DNA of 64,000 nt from Phycisphaerae bacterium (GCA_016873295.1 VGXM01000010.1:1-64000); one strand, 5' to 3'. Positions 10,144 through 19,508 are shown, counted from the stretch's first letter. Translations and numbers: made by a program. The notes: a model not told the origin generated them from the letters alone.

Positions 10144-11403
10144 TTGACCAGCCACCCCTTCGACACCCGAACCGATGCGCTCCTGACCCAACTGCGGAAG
10201 GACGGGCTCTACAAGCACCTCCAGGTGCTCCAGAGCCCCATGGACGCCTCGGTGCGGATCCGCGGCACCGACGGCAGGCCCTTCGACGCCCTCTGCTTCT
10301 GCTCCAACAACTACCTCGGGCTCGCCAACCACCCCGAGGTCGTCGAGGCCGGGATCAGGGGCCTGCGCGACTGGGGCGCCGGCACCGCCAGCGTCCGCTT
10401 CATCTGCGGCACCTTCGCCCCCCACCAGGAGGCCGAGGCCGCCCTCGCCCGCCTCGTCGGCTGCGAGGCCTCGTACACCTTCGTCAGCGCCTGGACCGCC
10501 AACGAGGCCCTCTTCCCCACCGCCTGCGAGCCCGGCGACCTCATCATCTCCGACGAGCTCAACCACGCCTGCATCATCGATTCCATCCGCCTGGCCACGA
10601 CCATCAAGAAGGGCGTCCACAAGGCCGTCTACCGCAACAACGTCCTCACCGGCGATCGCTCCCTCGAAGAGGCCCTCGACAAGGCCCGCGCCAACCCCGA
10701 GGTCACCGGGCAGATCTGGGTCGTCACCGACGGCGTGTTCAGCATGGAGGGCTCCGTCGCCGACCTCCCCGCCATGCGACGCCTCTGCGACCGGCACGAC
10801 GCCATGCTCGTCGTCGACGACTCCCACGGCACCGGCGTCATGGGCCGGACCGGACGCGGCACCCACGAACACTGGGGCATGTTCACGCCCGCGATGAGCC
10901 CCGCGGAGCCCGGGATCGCCCCGCCCTCGGGCGTCGACATCTTCACGGGCACACTGGGAAAGGCCCTCGGCGGCGCCGCGGGGGGCTACATCGCCGGCTC
11001 ACGCCGACTCATCGACCTCGTCATCCAGCGCGGCAGGCCCACCCTCTTCTCCAACGCCCTCCCCGTCACCGTCGCCTGCTCGGCGACGAAGGCCGTCGAG
11101 ATCCTGCAGCGCGAGCCGCAGCGCGTCCAGCGCCTCCGCGACAACGTCGCCTACGCCCGCCGACGGATCAAGGAGGCCGGCTTCGACGTGCTGGAGAGCC
11201 CGACCGCCATCTGCCCCATCATGGTCCACGACACGGCGAAAGCGATCGCCATGAGCAGGCGCCTGCTCGAACTGGGCGTCTTCGTCATCGGGTTCGGCTA
11301 TCCCGTCGTCCCCGAGGGGCACGCCCGCCTGCGCTGCCAGATCTCGGCGGCCCACACGACGGCGCACGTCGACGCCCTCGTCGACGCCCTCAAGCGCCTG
11401 TAG
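10144..11403 (+). CDS. kbl: 2-amino-3-ketobutyrate CoA ligase / glycine C-acetyltransferase family
   Basis: A 419-residue PLP enzyme of the alpha-oxoamine synthase group, which joins an acyl-CoA and an amino acid. The stretch FCSNNYLGLANHPEV, the cofactor Asp/His motif VVDDSHGTGVMG, and the PLP lysine in IFTGTLGKALGGAAGGYIAG are all intact and fit Kbl best (threonine degradation to glycine and acetyl-CoA). No threonine dehydrogenase gene is next to it, so a related role such as BioF-like synthesis cannot be excluded. The start codon is TTG; a TAGAAT box lies at 10114-10119. Confidence 0.9.
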   Translation: MTSHPFDTRTDALLTQLRKDGLYKHLQVLQSPMDASVRIRGTDGRPFDALCFCSNNYLGLANHPEVVEAGIRGLRDWGAGTASVRFICGTFAPHQEAEAALARLVGCEASYTFVSAWTANEALFPTACEPGDLIISDELNHACIIDSIRLATTIKKGVHKAVYRNNVLTGDRSLEEALDKARANPEVTGQIWVVTDGVFSMEGSVADLPAMRRLCDRHDAMLVVDDSHGTGVMGRTGRGTHEHWGMFTPAMSPAEPGIAPPSGVDIFTGTLGKALGGAAGGYIAGSRRLIDLVIQRGRPTLFSNALPVTVACSATKAVEILQREPQRVQRLRDNVAYARRRIKEAGFDVLESPTAICPIMVHDTAKAIAMSRRLLELGVFVIGFGYPVVPEGHARLRCQISAAHTTAHVDALVDALKRL

Positions 11404-11404
11404 G

Positions 11405-11480
11405 GGCGATCGGCCCCTTCAGAGCCGACCGCGCCAGCCGTCGGAACCTGACGCAGCGTGCGCCCGCCCGACGGCTCGGA
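11405..11480. repeat. Degenerate REP-like palindrome, family C
   Basis: The AGAGCCGACCGC ... CCCGACGGCTCGG arms match the family C consensus seen at 44.1, 46.8 and 50.3 kb, with several mismatches. It lies just after the kbl stop codon. Confidence 0.45.
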
Positions 11481-11507
11481 AGCCGCCTCCTTGTTCGCCC
11501 AAGAGAA

Positions 11508-11537
11508 GCGGCCCCGGGACGCGTGTCCCGGGGCCGC
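11508..11537 (-). terminator. Strong hairpin terminator between convergent genes
   Basis: A perfect 13-bp GC stem (GCGGCCCCGGGAC with its complement) closes a 4-nt GCGT loop. On the minus strand it is followed by TTCTCTT, so it should mainly end the PEP-CTERM-like gene transcript; it may also stop kbl. Confidence 0.75.
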
Positions 11538-11572
11538 CTTGAGCGTGAGGGTTCAGAACCGATTCGAGACAA

Positions 11573-12301
11573 TCACCGACGACGGCGGGCCGCCACCAGC
11601 CCGCCCAGGCCCAGCAGCGCCAGCGCGCCGGGCGCCGGGACGCCGTCGCCCCGGATCAGCCACTTGCCCGCGAGGCTGGCGATCGTGTTGATGTCCGTGG
11701 TATTGGTCCAGGCGTTGGGGTCGAAGGCCCCGCCGATGAAGAAGCCGGCCCAGGTACGGCCCAGGGGCGCGCCGCTGGTCCGGTCGATCGCCGCCGGAAA
11801 GTCGACGCCCCCCCGGAGGCCCTGCATCACGATGCCGATGAAGAAGCTGTTGCCCACCGGAATCGTCTGGGGGGTGAACGCGAAGTTGATGAAGGTGTTG
11901 GTTCCGGCGCCGGCGATAACGCCCGCGCTCGAGGCCAGCACCAACGCGTCCGACGGGCTGCCGTCCTGGTTCGGGTCCGACCACAGGTACGCGGTCGCCG
12001 CGAGCCCGTTCAGGCCGAGTGTCCCCGGGGACGTGCCGAACCCGAACGCCGCACGCATCCCCGTGATCGTGTTCATCCCGGCGAGGGCGCTGAACTGCGT
12101 CGCCCAGGCGAAGCCGTTCAAGGTGGCGCCGCTGAGCCCGATCGCCTGGTCCGCCACGCCGTCGTCGTGCATGTACTCGTTGAGGCGGGGGTTGAAGGTC
12201 CCGCCCCCGCCGGAGGTGGACGGCCCCGCCGCGATGAGAACGCCGCCAAGGGCCGGCGCCGCCAAGCCGACCACGGCTACAACCGAAAGGGCTCGAAACA
12301 T
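11573..12301 (-). CDS. Secreted PEP-CTERM-like protein
   Basis: A 242-residue exported protein. The signal peptide (MFRALSVVAVVGLAAPALGG) is followed by a Gly/Thr/Asn-rich beta-type body and a C-terminal sorting tail: VPAPG, a hydrophobic helix ALALLGLGGLVAA, then RRRR. The tail has PAP rather than PEP, as in many Phycisphaerae proteins. Such tails are recognised by exosortase-type enzymes that anchor or release proteins at the envelope. The start at 12301 has an AGAGAGGAGAGAGA ribosome site directly upstream. Function of the body is unknown. Confidence 0.88.
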   Translation of the reverse strand: MFRALSVVAVVGLAAPALGGVLIAAGPSTSGGGGTFNPRLNEYMHDDGVADQAIGLSGATLNGFAWATQFSALAGMNTITGMRAAFGFGTSPGTLGLNGLAATAYLWSDPNQDGSPSDALVLASSAGVIAGAGTNTFINFAFTPQTIPVGNSFFIGIVMQGLRGGVDFPAAIDRTSGAPLGRTWAGFFIGGAFDPNAWTNTTDINTIASLAGKWLIRGDGVPAPGALALLGLGGLVAARRRR

Positions 12302-12447
12302 CTCTCTCTCCTCTCTCAAGGGCCACCGGGCCGCGCCGATCAACAAGATCGCGGGGGCCCGGAAAGCCAACCGTGTCCTTGGGCTTTGCTCACGGAGCGC
12401 ACGCGGTCCGTGCGATGCGCCCGCCGCCCCTCATCACTCCGAGGCAC

Positions 12448-12476
12448 ACCCTAATGGAAAGCCCTTTGCCTGTCAA
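12448..12476 (-). promoter_or_regulatory. Sigma70 promoter for PEP-CTERM-like gene
   Basis: On the minus strand, TTGACA (12476-12471) and TAGGGT (12453-12448) are separated by exactly 17 nt. Transcription would start near 12441, giving a leader of about 140 nt before the start codon at 12301. The leader has no structure I can name. Confidence 0.7.
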
Positions 12477-12569
12477 CCCCCTTGGGCGGATTTCACAATG
12501 AGATCGCGGTATCAGCGGTCGCCGCTCGACGGGCGGATTGCAGAGAGCTACCTAACGAACCTCGTACCG

Positions 12570-14351
12570 TCAGAGTTCGACGACCGCCATGTCGGGCTCG
12601 CCCCGGACGGCCAGGTGCGGCGGCGCTCCCTCCCGGACCAGATCGGCCAGCCCCGGGGACGCCGCGGCCATCTGGGCTCTCGCCGCCGCCGCGTCGTACC
12701 GCAGCGGGGGGACGGCGATGAGGGAGAGGACCGGGTCGATCGCCGCCACGCCGCCGGGCGCCGAGCGCTCCGTCGCCAGCTCCGCCTCGAGGTCCAGCGC
12801 GATCTGGCCCTCGGGGCGCGTCCCCTCGATCGGCTCGATCGCCCGCTCGAACGCCTGCGGCAGGCCCCGGTGGTTCACGAACGTGCCCGACTTCTCCGCC
12901 CAGGTGCTGGAGGGAAGGACCACGTCGGCCTCGTCCAGCAGCGGGCTCTCGAGCGTGTCCACGACCACGACGAACTTCCCGCCCAGCGACGCGACCAGCT
13001 CGCCGGTGCACCACGGGCTCGGGAAGTTCCCGGTCAGGACCACGCCGGCGACGTCGGAGCGACCGCGGCCGCGCCCCAGGGCCTCGAGGAAGGCCTTGGA
13101 ATCGAGGGCGCCGCCGAACGTCTCCAGCACGCGCCGGACGCCGCGCGCATTCGGGCACTTCTCGGCGCAGACCGTGAACGCGCGGCGGGCGCCCGCGAGC
13201 GGCGCCAGCGTCGCCGTCGTGCCCGGCGACACCGTGTTGTTCTTGAAGGTCCTGTCCTCGCCCACGACGGGGATCGGGCCGACGCCCAGGATCGCCCCGG
13301 GATCGATGGCGCGGACGGCGCGGGCCAGCAGGAACGCCTCTTCACAGGCGAGCATGGGGCTGACCAGCAGGGCCACGCGCGACCCCGCCGCCGCGGCGGC
13401 ACGCAGCTTGGCGACGCACTCCTGGACGGCCCGGGGCCAGTCGCACTCGATCAGGGCCCCGAACTGCCTCCGCATGGGCGAGCGCAGGCGCGCCTTGGAG
13501 TGAACGAACCTCCACCCGTAGCGCACCTCGTCGGTGATCCACCACGTGTTCACGTCCATGTTGGTGCGGGGTTTGACGCGGTAGATCCGCCCCTCGTTGT
13601 GGTGGATCCAGATGTTGTCGCCGCTGGCCGTCAGGGGGTCGATGCTCGGCGCCCGCCTGAGGAACCACACCCGCTGCTGGAAGAGAAAGTCCTTGTCGAG
13701 CAGGGCGCCCACGGGGCACAGGTCGATGACGTTGCCCGACAACTCGTTGGCGATCCCGAGGCCCGGGAAGACGTCGATCTCCTCCTTGTTCCCGCGCCCC
13801 TGCACCATCAGCTCCGCCGTCCCCGTCACCTCGCGCGTGAAGCGCACGCAGCGCGTGCACATGATGCACCGGTCCGAGTAGAGGTAGACGCGGGGCCCCA
13901 CGTCCTTCTTGGGTTGCTTGACCTTGGCCTCCTCGAAGCGGCTCACACCCCGACCATACTCGTAGCTGTAGTCCTGCAGCAGGCACTCCCCCGACTGGTC
14001 GCACACCGGGCAGTCCAGGGGGTGGTTGATGAGCAGGTACTCCATCACCGCCTTCTGGTTGGCGATCGCCTTGGGGCTGTCGGTGTAGACCACCATGCCG
14101 TCCACCGCGCCCGTCTGGCACGTCGGCACCAGCCTGCCCCCCATGTACGCCTCGAGCTTCCCCTCCCGGTTGGGCGCCCACGCCTCCCCCAGGCAGATCC
14201 GGCAACTCGCCACGATCGACAGCCCGTCGTGGTAGCAGTACTGCGGGATCTCCGTCCGCTCGCCCCGCGCGGCGAGGGCGTTGGCGACCTGGAGGATGGT
14301 CTGGCCCGGCGTGAAGTCGGCCTGGACGCCGTTGATCGTGATCCTGGGCAT
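12570..14351 (-). CDS. nuoG: NADH-quinone oxidoreductase subunit G
   Basis: A 593-residue complex I subunit. An N-terminal 2Fe-2S ferredoxin domain (PRITINGVQADFTPGQTIL; cysteines in YCYHDGLSIVASCRICLG and VPTCQT) is followed by the His-Cys cluster region (HPLDCPVCDQSGECLLQD) and the 4Fe-4S region (DRCIMCTRCVRF ... DLCPVGALLDKDF). A molybdopterin-oxidoreductase-like domain follows but is shorter than in E. coli NuoG (about 900 residues). Electrons pass from NADH via these clusters to quinone. No other nuo gene is adjacent; nuoI lies about 12 kb away. Start at 14351 (MPRITI) fits family N-termini. Confidence 0.94.
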   Translation of the reverse strand: MPRITINGVQADFTPGQTILQVANALAARGERTEIPQYCYHDGLSIVASCRICLGEAWAPNREGKLEAYMGGRLVPTCQTGAVDGMVVYTDSPKAIANQKAVMEYLLINHPLDCPVCDQSGECLLQDYSYEYGRGVSRFEEAKVKQPKKDVGPRVYLYSDRCIMCTRCVRFTREVTGTAELMVQGRGNKEEIDVFPGLGIANELSGNVIDLCPVGALLDKDFLFQQRVWFLRRAPSIDPLTASGDNIWIHHNEGRIYRVKPRTNMDVNTWWITDEVRYGWRFVHSKARLRSPMRRQFGALIECDWPRAVQECVAKLRAAAAAGSRVALLVSPMLACEEAFLLARAVRAIDPGAILGVGPIPVVGEDRTFKNNTVSPGTTATLAPLAGARRAFTVCAEKCPNARGVRRVLETFGGALDSKAFLEALGRGRGRSDVAGVVLTGNFPSPWCTGELVASLGGKFVVVVDTLESPLLDEADVVLPSSTWAEKSGTFVNHRGLPQAFERAIEPIEGTRPEGQIALDLEAELATERSAPGGVAAIDPVLSLIAVPPLRYDAAAARAQMAAASPGLADLVREGAPPHLAVRGEPDMAVVEL

Positions 14352-14661
14352 GGTCGCCGATCGTAGCGGGATCGAACGGGCCCCGACCACGGTCGCCCAC
14401 CATGCGCGCCCCCCGCGCGCCACGTCACTGAAAACAACCCGTCTGTCTCAGCGACACGGCGCCCCACGAGGCGCGCGCAGACTGTCGCTTGCACCGATAA
14501 CCACCGCATGCGGCACAAACCGCCCGGGTGCGAGCCCCGACCGGGGAAACCCGTTGACTCCCCCGCGTTCTTCGGCTAGATTGAACTCGGAGAGACGGTG
14601 GCGGCGTCGCGCCAGGATCGGCAGCGACACCGACACGAACATGTCCGGGAGGAGAGCAGGA
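14352..14661. other. 310-bp divergent intergenic region
   Basis: This gap separates nuoG (minus) from the second PEP-CTERM-like gene (plus). It holds the plus-strand promoter at 14554-14582 and about 80 nt of leader. The half near nuoG has no clear promoter and no open frame that I trust. Confidence 0.6.
14554..14582 (+). promoter_or_regulatory. Sigma70 promoter for second PEP-CTERM-like gene
   Basis: TTGACT (14554-14559) and TAGATT (14577-14582) are separated by exactly 17 nt. The predicted transcript carries a leader of about 70 nt before the ATG at 14662. Confidence 0.7.
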
Positions 14662-15198
14662 ATGCAGAGTCGTTTCGTTCTTGGCATGGCATTGGTCGCG
14701 GCGTGCGCAGGCTCCGCCCTCGGCCAGTCCCGCAGTTCGTTCATGTTCATTGATTCCTTCTCGGGGATCACCACCACGCCGGTCGGACCCCTCACGTTCG
14801 ACGTGGCCCTGAGCGCTGCCCCGACCGTCACCGTCAGCGGCACCACCTACGCCGTCACCGATCTGTTCGGGTTCTGGGCGCTCCGCGACGCCAACCCGGA
14901 CTTCACGGCGGCCTCGGGCTCCACCTTCGCCCCGTGGAATTGGCACCGGAACACCGCCGGCGTCGGCGACGTCGCCGGCTGGAAGACCAACCCCAACACC
15001 GGAATCCTCCCCGGCGGCAGCCAGTCGTTCACCTGCTCGGCCCTGAGCGTCGGTGAGATCGACCGCTTCGGCGTCCACGTCCGCATCGACGGGACACTGC
15101 CCTTCGGCGGCAACACCTTCCACCTCGCCCTTCCGAGCCCCGGGGCCCTGGCCCTCCTCGGCCTGGCCGGCGCGGTCGCGACCCGTCGCCGCCGCTGA
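14662..15198 (+). CDS. Secreted PEP-CTERM-like protein, small
   Basis: A 178-residue exported protein. The signal peptide (MQSRFVLGMALVAACAGSALG) leads into a short beta-rich body containing WNWHRNTAG, and it ends with the sorting tail LPSPGALALLGLAGAVATRRRR in two parts (SPG turn and helix, then RRRR). I chose the ATG at 14662 because GGAGAGCAGG precedes it; an in-frame ATG at 14641 would add seven residues. The tail closely resembles that of the gene at 11573, but the bodies do not look alike. Function unknown. Confidence 0.85.
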   Translation: MQSRFVLGMALVAACAGSALGQSRSSFMFIDSFSGITTTPVGPLTFDVALSAAPTVTVSGTTYAVTDLFGFWALRDANPDFTAASGSTFAPWNWHRNTAGVGDVAGWKTNPNTGILPGGSQSFTCSALSVGEIDRFGVHVRIDGTLPFGGNTFHLALPSPGALALLGLAGAVATRRRR

Positions 15199-15225
15199 AC
15201 GCTTTCCACGGTCCGCTGTTCGCGC

Positions 15226-15249
15226 GCACGCCCCGCCGACGGGGCGTGC
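15226..15249 (+). terminator. Hairpin terminator after PEP-CTERM-like gene
   Basis: A 10-bp stem (GCACGCCCCG / CGGGGCGTGC) with a 4-nt CCGA loop lies 28 bp after the stop codon and is followed by CGTGTTT. The T tract is short, so efficiency is uncertain. Confidence 0.6.
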
Positions 15250-15299
15250 CGTGTTTCGGACCCGGGCGCACCGCCCCTGCGACCCTACGCTCAGGCTCC

Positions 15300-16748
15300 A
15301 TGCCCAAGATCCAGGCCCCCAAGGGCACCCGCGACTTCTACCCCGACGACTTGCTCAAGCGCCGCTACCTCGAGCGCCTCTGGCGCGACACCTCCATCCG
15401 GCACGGGTTCGAGGAGATCGACGGCCCGGCGTTCGAGCACGCCGACCTCTACAAGGTCAAGAGCGGCGAGGGCATCCTCGCTGAGATGTTCGGCGTCTTC
15501 TCGGGCAAGGCCGCCGAGGATCTGGATCGTGTCCGCCAGACCGGCGAGGCCCCCTTTGCCCTCCGCCCCGAGTTCACCCCGACCCTGGCCCGCATGTACG
15601 CCGCAAGGGCCGGGGCCCTCCCCAAACCCACCAAGTGGTTCTGGATGCAGAACTGTTTCCGGGCCGAGCGCCCCCAGCGGGGGCGCCTCCGCGAGTTCGG
15701 GCAGTGGAACTGCGACGTGATGGGCGGCGATGGGCGCTTGGCCGACAAGGAGGCGCTTGCGGTCATGCGCGGGATCCTCGATGAGGCGGGGCTGACGGCG
15801 CACGACCTCTCGATCAACATCAACTCCCGTCAGGTAACCCAAGCGCTGATGCGCGAGGCGGGCGTGCCCGACGCATCGCACGCCGCATTCCTCGGGTTCC
15901 TTGACGGCTCGGCGAAGCGAAGCCCGGCCGACAATGAGCGACGGCTTCACGAGATCGGAGTCGCCGTACAGGTCGCGAGTCGATTCGGGTCGATCGTGCA
16001 GGAGTTCGCCTCGGCCCATCGGTCCGGCAATCAGGAGTGGGAGACACGCCTGGCCGGTACGGACATCGAGCGCATCCACGATGTTCTTCGTGACCAGGAT
16101 CTTCAGCAGGGGCGCCCGTGGATCGTGCTCGACCCGGAGATCGTGCGCGGGCTTGCCTACTACACCGGCATGGTCTTCGAGGTCATCGCCGAGGGCGAGC
16201 GGGCCGTCGCCGGCGGCGGGCGCTACGACAACCTCATCGAGCTCTTCGGCGGCCCCCCCACCCCCGCCGTGGGCTTCGGCATGGGCGACGCGGTGCTCTC
16301 GCTGCTGCTGGAGGACAAGGGCCTGATGCCCGACGCCACGCGGGCCATGGAGTGCCTCTCGCGCCTGCCCGCCAGCTACCGCCCCGAGGGGTTCGTCTTC
16401 GCCGCCGGCGACGAAGCCCAGCCCCGCGTGCGCCCGCTCGTCGCCGAGCTGCGGCGCGGCCGCGCTTCGGAGGCGTGGCGGAATCGGAGCGACCGCAAGC
16501 CCTGGGACGCGGATCGGTACGCGGCGTGCGGCGTGCGGCCCATGCACGCGCGGCACTCCTACAAGGCGACGCGGAACATCGGCAAGCTGCTGCAGGACGC
16601 CGCGGCCCAGCGGGCCCGCTTCGCCGTCATCCTCGAAAACGAGCACGAGGCCACGCTCAAGGACCTGGACACCGGGTCACAGGACACCACCCGCACGCCG
16701 ATCGACCGCGTGCCGGCGGAACTGGCCCGCCGACTCACCCCCGCCTGA
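15300..16748 (+). CDS. hisS: Histidine--tRNA ligase
   Basis: A 482-residue class II aminoacyl-tRNA synthetase. The N-terminus KIQAPKGTRDFYPDD is typical. Motif 2 is seen as FRAERPQRGRLREFGQWN, and the histidine-binding motif as GLAYYTGMVFEV; motif 3 lies in AVGFGMGDAVLSLL. The C-terminal anticodon-binding domain is present but shortened and Arg-rich around residues 380-420. Start at 15300 gives the canonical N-terminus; a TACGCT box ends 8 nt before it, so the message may be leaderless. Confidence 0.95.
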   Translation: MPKIQAPKGTRDFYPDDLLKRRYLERLWRDTSIRHGFEEIDGPAFEHADLYKVKSGEGILAEMFGVFSGKAAEDLDRVRQTGEAPFALRPEFTPTLARMYAARAGALPKPTKWFWMQNCFRAERPQRGRLREFGQWNCDVMGGDGRLADKEALAVMRGILDEAGLTAHDLSININSRQVTQALMREAGVPDASHAAFLGFLDGSAKRSPADNERRLHEIGVAVQVASRFGSIVQEFASAHRSGNQEWETRLAGTDIERIHDVLRDQDLQQGRPWIVLDPEIVRGLAYYTGMVFEVIAEGERAVAGGGRYDNLIELFGGPPTPAVGFGMGDAVLSLLLEDKGLMPDATRAMECLSRLPASYRPEGFVFAAGDEAQPRVRPLVAELRRGRASEAWRNRSDRKPWDADRYAACGVRPMHARHSYKATRNIGKLLQDAAAQRARFAVILENEHEATLKDLDTGSQDTTRTPIDRVPAELARRLTPA

Positions 16749-16769
16749 ATCGCCCCGCTCGATGCCTTG

Positions 16770-18410
16770 CTACCAGATCCACCGCATGCGCCCGAAGTCG
16801 GGGACGGGGACGCCGCGGGCCCACTCGGCGCTGGGCCAGTAGACGAAGAACGCCTTGCCGATGAGGAGCGGGCGTGCGACGACGCCCACGGTAGGGTCGA
16901 TCTGCCTGGCGACCCAGGGGTCGATACCCAGCCACATGCGTCCGTCCTCACTGGCCGGGCTGTTGTCGCCGCAGACGAAGAAGTGGTCGGGCCCGAGGGC
17001 GCAGGGGGCCTCGGGATGGGCCGCGCGGGCGTAGCGGCCGGGGCGGTCGATGGGCGTCCAGTAGAGGTCGCGCTTGAGCGCCACGCGGTCGACGGCGAAG
17101 GGCCCGCCCTCGAACTCGATCCGCACCGCCGTGCGCCGGTAGCGGGCCGGGTTGGCCAACTGGTTCACGCCCGTGCGATGGGTCTCGGCGGCCAGTTCGT
17201 CCAGGGGCGACCCCGTGGCGAGCATCACGCGCTGGCTGGGCGTCAGGTCGTACTCGCCCCGGGCCACGCGCCGGCCCCCGATGAACACCGTCAGGGCCTG
17301 GTCGGCGTGCCAGACCTCAACGTCCAGCGGCGCGCCGTTGCCCCGCTCGAATCGCCCGCGCCCGATCTCGCGCTCGACGACCGGCTCGCCCGTGACGCGG
17401 GGCAGCGGCGCCATGGTCAGCCGCACCTGGCCGTCGCTCCCGACGCGGGCCCGGAACTCGTGCCCCGTGGCCTCGACCAGCACGCTGAACGCGGGGGCCT
17501 CGCCCGAGGTCAGCCCGAAGCTCAGCGCCACGTCGGGCACGGGGTAGGAAGGCTCCGAGGGCGCTTCGCGCCCGCTGGGGCCGCGGGGCCTGACCTCGTT
17601 GTACGCGTAGTAGTCGTCGATGGGCCGACGCTGGCTGTCCCAGGCCAGGGCCGTCGGGCCCGCCCCCGAATAGCCGTACTGCGCCTTGCCGGCCATCTCC
17701 CACCCCGGCCCCGAGGGCGTCCAGGGCGATCGGAACGGCGCCCGCCCCGCGAGGGCCGAGAGGGGCGTGAACCGGCTGTCGAAGAGCGTCTGCCACGCCG
17801 CGCGCTGCACGCGCTCGGGCTTGCGCTGGATCTCCCACGTCGGGCCGCCCCACGACGCCGCGGGGTCGCCGCCCGGGTCCTTGAGCCCGTCGGCGGCGGG
17901 CCGCACGAACAGGTCGCCGTTGACCAGGGCCACCTGCTCGCCCGGCAGCCCGATCAGGCGCTTGATGAAGTTCTGCTGCGGGTCCGCGGGGTTCTTGAAG
18001 ACCACCACGTCGAACCGCGAGGGGTCGAAGACCGAGTAGAGGTACTTGAGCACGAAGATACGGTCGCCGGCCTTGCGGGGCACGTTCGACGCGGTGACCG
18101 ACCCCTCGGGGCGCAGCACGGGGTCCGAAACGCGGACCGGGTCCCCCGCCCCGCCCTGGCGATCCAGCGCCACCTGCATGGTCCCCGGGTCGGCGAAGTC
18201 GCGCGGGCCCGTCGCCCACCTCACGCCCGTCTCCGGCCCCACGAACCGCATGTGCTGCCCCAGCAGCGTCGGCGCCATCGACCCCGTCGGGATCTGGAAC
18301 GCCTCCATCACGAACCCGCGGAAGACGAACGCCAGCACGAACGCGATCGTGATCGAGATCAGCGTCTCCCTGATGCTCGACTTGTGCGAGGGTGGCGCGG
18401 GCTGGCTCAT
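16770..18410 (-). CDS. lepB: Signal peptidase I with large internal insertion
   Basis: A 546-residue membrane serine/lysine protease that cleaves signal peptides. It has an N-terminal anchor helix (ETLISITIAFVLAFVFRGFV), then the catalytic Ser in QIPTGSMAPTLLG, the catalytic Lys in NFIKRLIGLPGEQV, and the conserved GDNSPASEDGRMWLG box near the C-terminus. Family members are usually 200-330 residues. Here about 230 residues are inserted between the Lys region and the GDN box, with a beta-rich segment (about residues 290-410) that looks like a concanavalin/LamG-type sandwich. The downstream gene order is not informative; the PSP1 gene lies 21 bp upstream on the same strand. Confidence 0.93.
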   Translation of the reverse strand: MSQPAPPSHKSSIRETLISITIAFVLAFVFRGFVMEAFQIPTGSMAPTLLGQHMRFVGPETGVRWATGPRDFADPGTMQVALDRQGGAGDPVRVSDPVLRPEGSVTASNVPRKAGDRIFVLKYLYSVFDPSRFDVVVFKNPADPQQNFIKRLIGLPGEQVALVNGDLFVRPAADGLKDPGGDPAASWGGPTWEIQRKPERVQRAAWQTLFDSRFTPLSALAGRAPFRSPWTPSGPGWEMAGKAQYGYSGAGPTALAWDSQRRPIDDYYAYNEVRPRGPSGREAPSEPSYPVPDVALSFGLTSGEAPAFSVLVEATGHEFRARVGSDGQVRLTMAPLPRVTGEPVVEREIGRGRFERGNGAPLDVEVWHADQALTVFIGGRRVARGEYDLTPSQRVMLATGSPLDELAAETHRTGVNQLANPARYRRTAVRIEFEGGPFAVDRVALKRDLYWTPIDRPGRYARAAHPEAPCALGPDHFFVCGDNSPASEDGRMWLGIDPWVARQIDPTVGVVARPLLIGKAFFVYWPSAEWARGVPVPDFGRMRWIW

Positions 18411-18431
18411 GGTGCCGACTGTAGGGTCCGC

Positions 18432-19478
18432 TCAGCCCTCGCCCTCGGCCTCGGGCTCCTCCTTCGGGCCCTCCCCCCGCGGGATCCCCGACCAGTTGGG
18501 GCCCGGTCCCTTCACCCGCGGCGGCAGCAGCGCCTCCACCGCCACCGCCACGTCGCGGAACTGCCCGCCGGCCTCGGGCTCGTCCAGCCGCACCAGGCAC
18601 AGCTGCGTCAGGATCTGCGTGTCGATCACCGTGCCGTCGCCGTCGGGCGTGCCCACGCGCGTCTTGCGCTTGGGCAGGCGGCGCTTGAGCGTGTCGTAGG
18701 TCTGGTCCTCGTACCGCAGGCAGCACATCAGGCGACCGCAGCGGCCCGAGATCTTCAGCGGGTCCAGCGTCGCCTTCTGGTCCTTGGCGCTCTTCATGCT
18801 GATCGGCTTGAGCACCTTGAGGAACTGCTTGCAGCAGCAGTGCTGACCGCACTTCTCGTAGTCGGCCGTCAGCCGGGCCTCGTCGCGGGCCCCCACCTGC
18901 CTCAGGTCCACCCGGCAGCGGAACGCCGACGAGAGCTGCTGCCCCAGGTCGCGGAACTCCACCCGGTCCTCCGACGAGAAGTAGAACGTCAGGCGCTCGC
19001 CCCCCAGGATCGGCTCGGCCTCCACCACCCGGGCCGGCAGCCCCAGCCCGTCGATCACCTCGCGGGCTCGCAGCACCAGGTCGCGCCGCGAGGCGTCCAG
19101 CTCGCCCTGCCGGCGCAGGTCGTCGCCCGTCGCCACCCGCAGGGCCTTCCCCTCCGTGAAGAACGGGTAGTCGCGCCCGCCCGAGCGCTCGATGTAGTCG
19201 AGCATCTCCTTGCGGGTCACGCTCCTGGCGCACCCGGCGTTGGGGCAGGTGCTCGTGAGCATCTCCCCCATCTCCGTCCCGCGGAACGTCCGAACCACGA
19301 TCTTCGACCCGCACCCCGGCTTGCCCGTGCCCCCGTAGGGGAACTCGCCCACGAGCCCCATCAGCCCGAAGCGCACCACGATCGTCCTGGGGGCCTGGAG
19401 CGCGGCGTGGGCCTCGCGGTCCCCATCCTCCAAGCGGGCACCATCGGCCTCGAACTGCGGCAACGGGACGATCGGCAT
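18432..19478 (-). CDS. PSP1 domain protein (RicT/YaaT family)
   Basis: A 348-residue protein with a PSP1 C-terminal domain: VVRFGLMGLVGEF at the start, then LTFYFSSEDRVEFRDL, followed by the cysteine cluster CGQHCCCKQFL ... GRCGRLMCCLRYE. That cluster is the hallmark of RicT, which in Bacillus forms a Fe-S-containing complex with RicA and RicF that affects mRNA processing by RNase Y. A second Cys set (SKIVVR ... TCPNAGCARS) lies earlier, at about residue 70. Start 19478 (MPIVPL) is chosen over 19508 because the extra ten residues are not family-like. RicA and RicF are not nearby. Confidence 0.9.
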   Translation of the reverse strand: MPIVPLPQFEADGARLEDGDREAHAALQAPRTIVVRFGLMGLVGEFPYGGTGKPGCGSKIVVRTFRGTEMGEMLTSTCPNAGCARSVTRKEMLDYIERSGGRDYPFFTEGKALRVATGDDLRRQGELDASRRDLVLRAREVIDGLGLPARVVEAEPILGGERLTFYFSSEDRVEFRDLGQQLSSAFRCRVDLRQVGARDEARLTADYEKCGQHCCCKQFLKVLKPISMKSAKDQKATLDPLKISGRCGRLMCCLRYEDQTYDTLKRRLPKRKTRVGTPDGDGTVIDTQILTQLCLVRLDEPEAGGQFRDVAVAVEALLPPRVKGPGPNWSGIPRGEGPKEEPEAEGEG

Positions 19479-19508
19479 GGGCGGGCCCTCGGCGGACCGG
19501 GCGAACAC

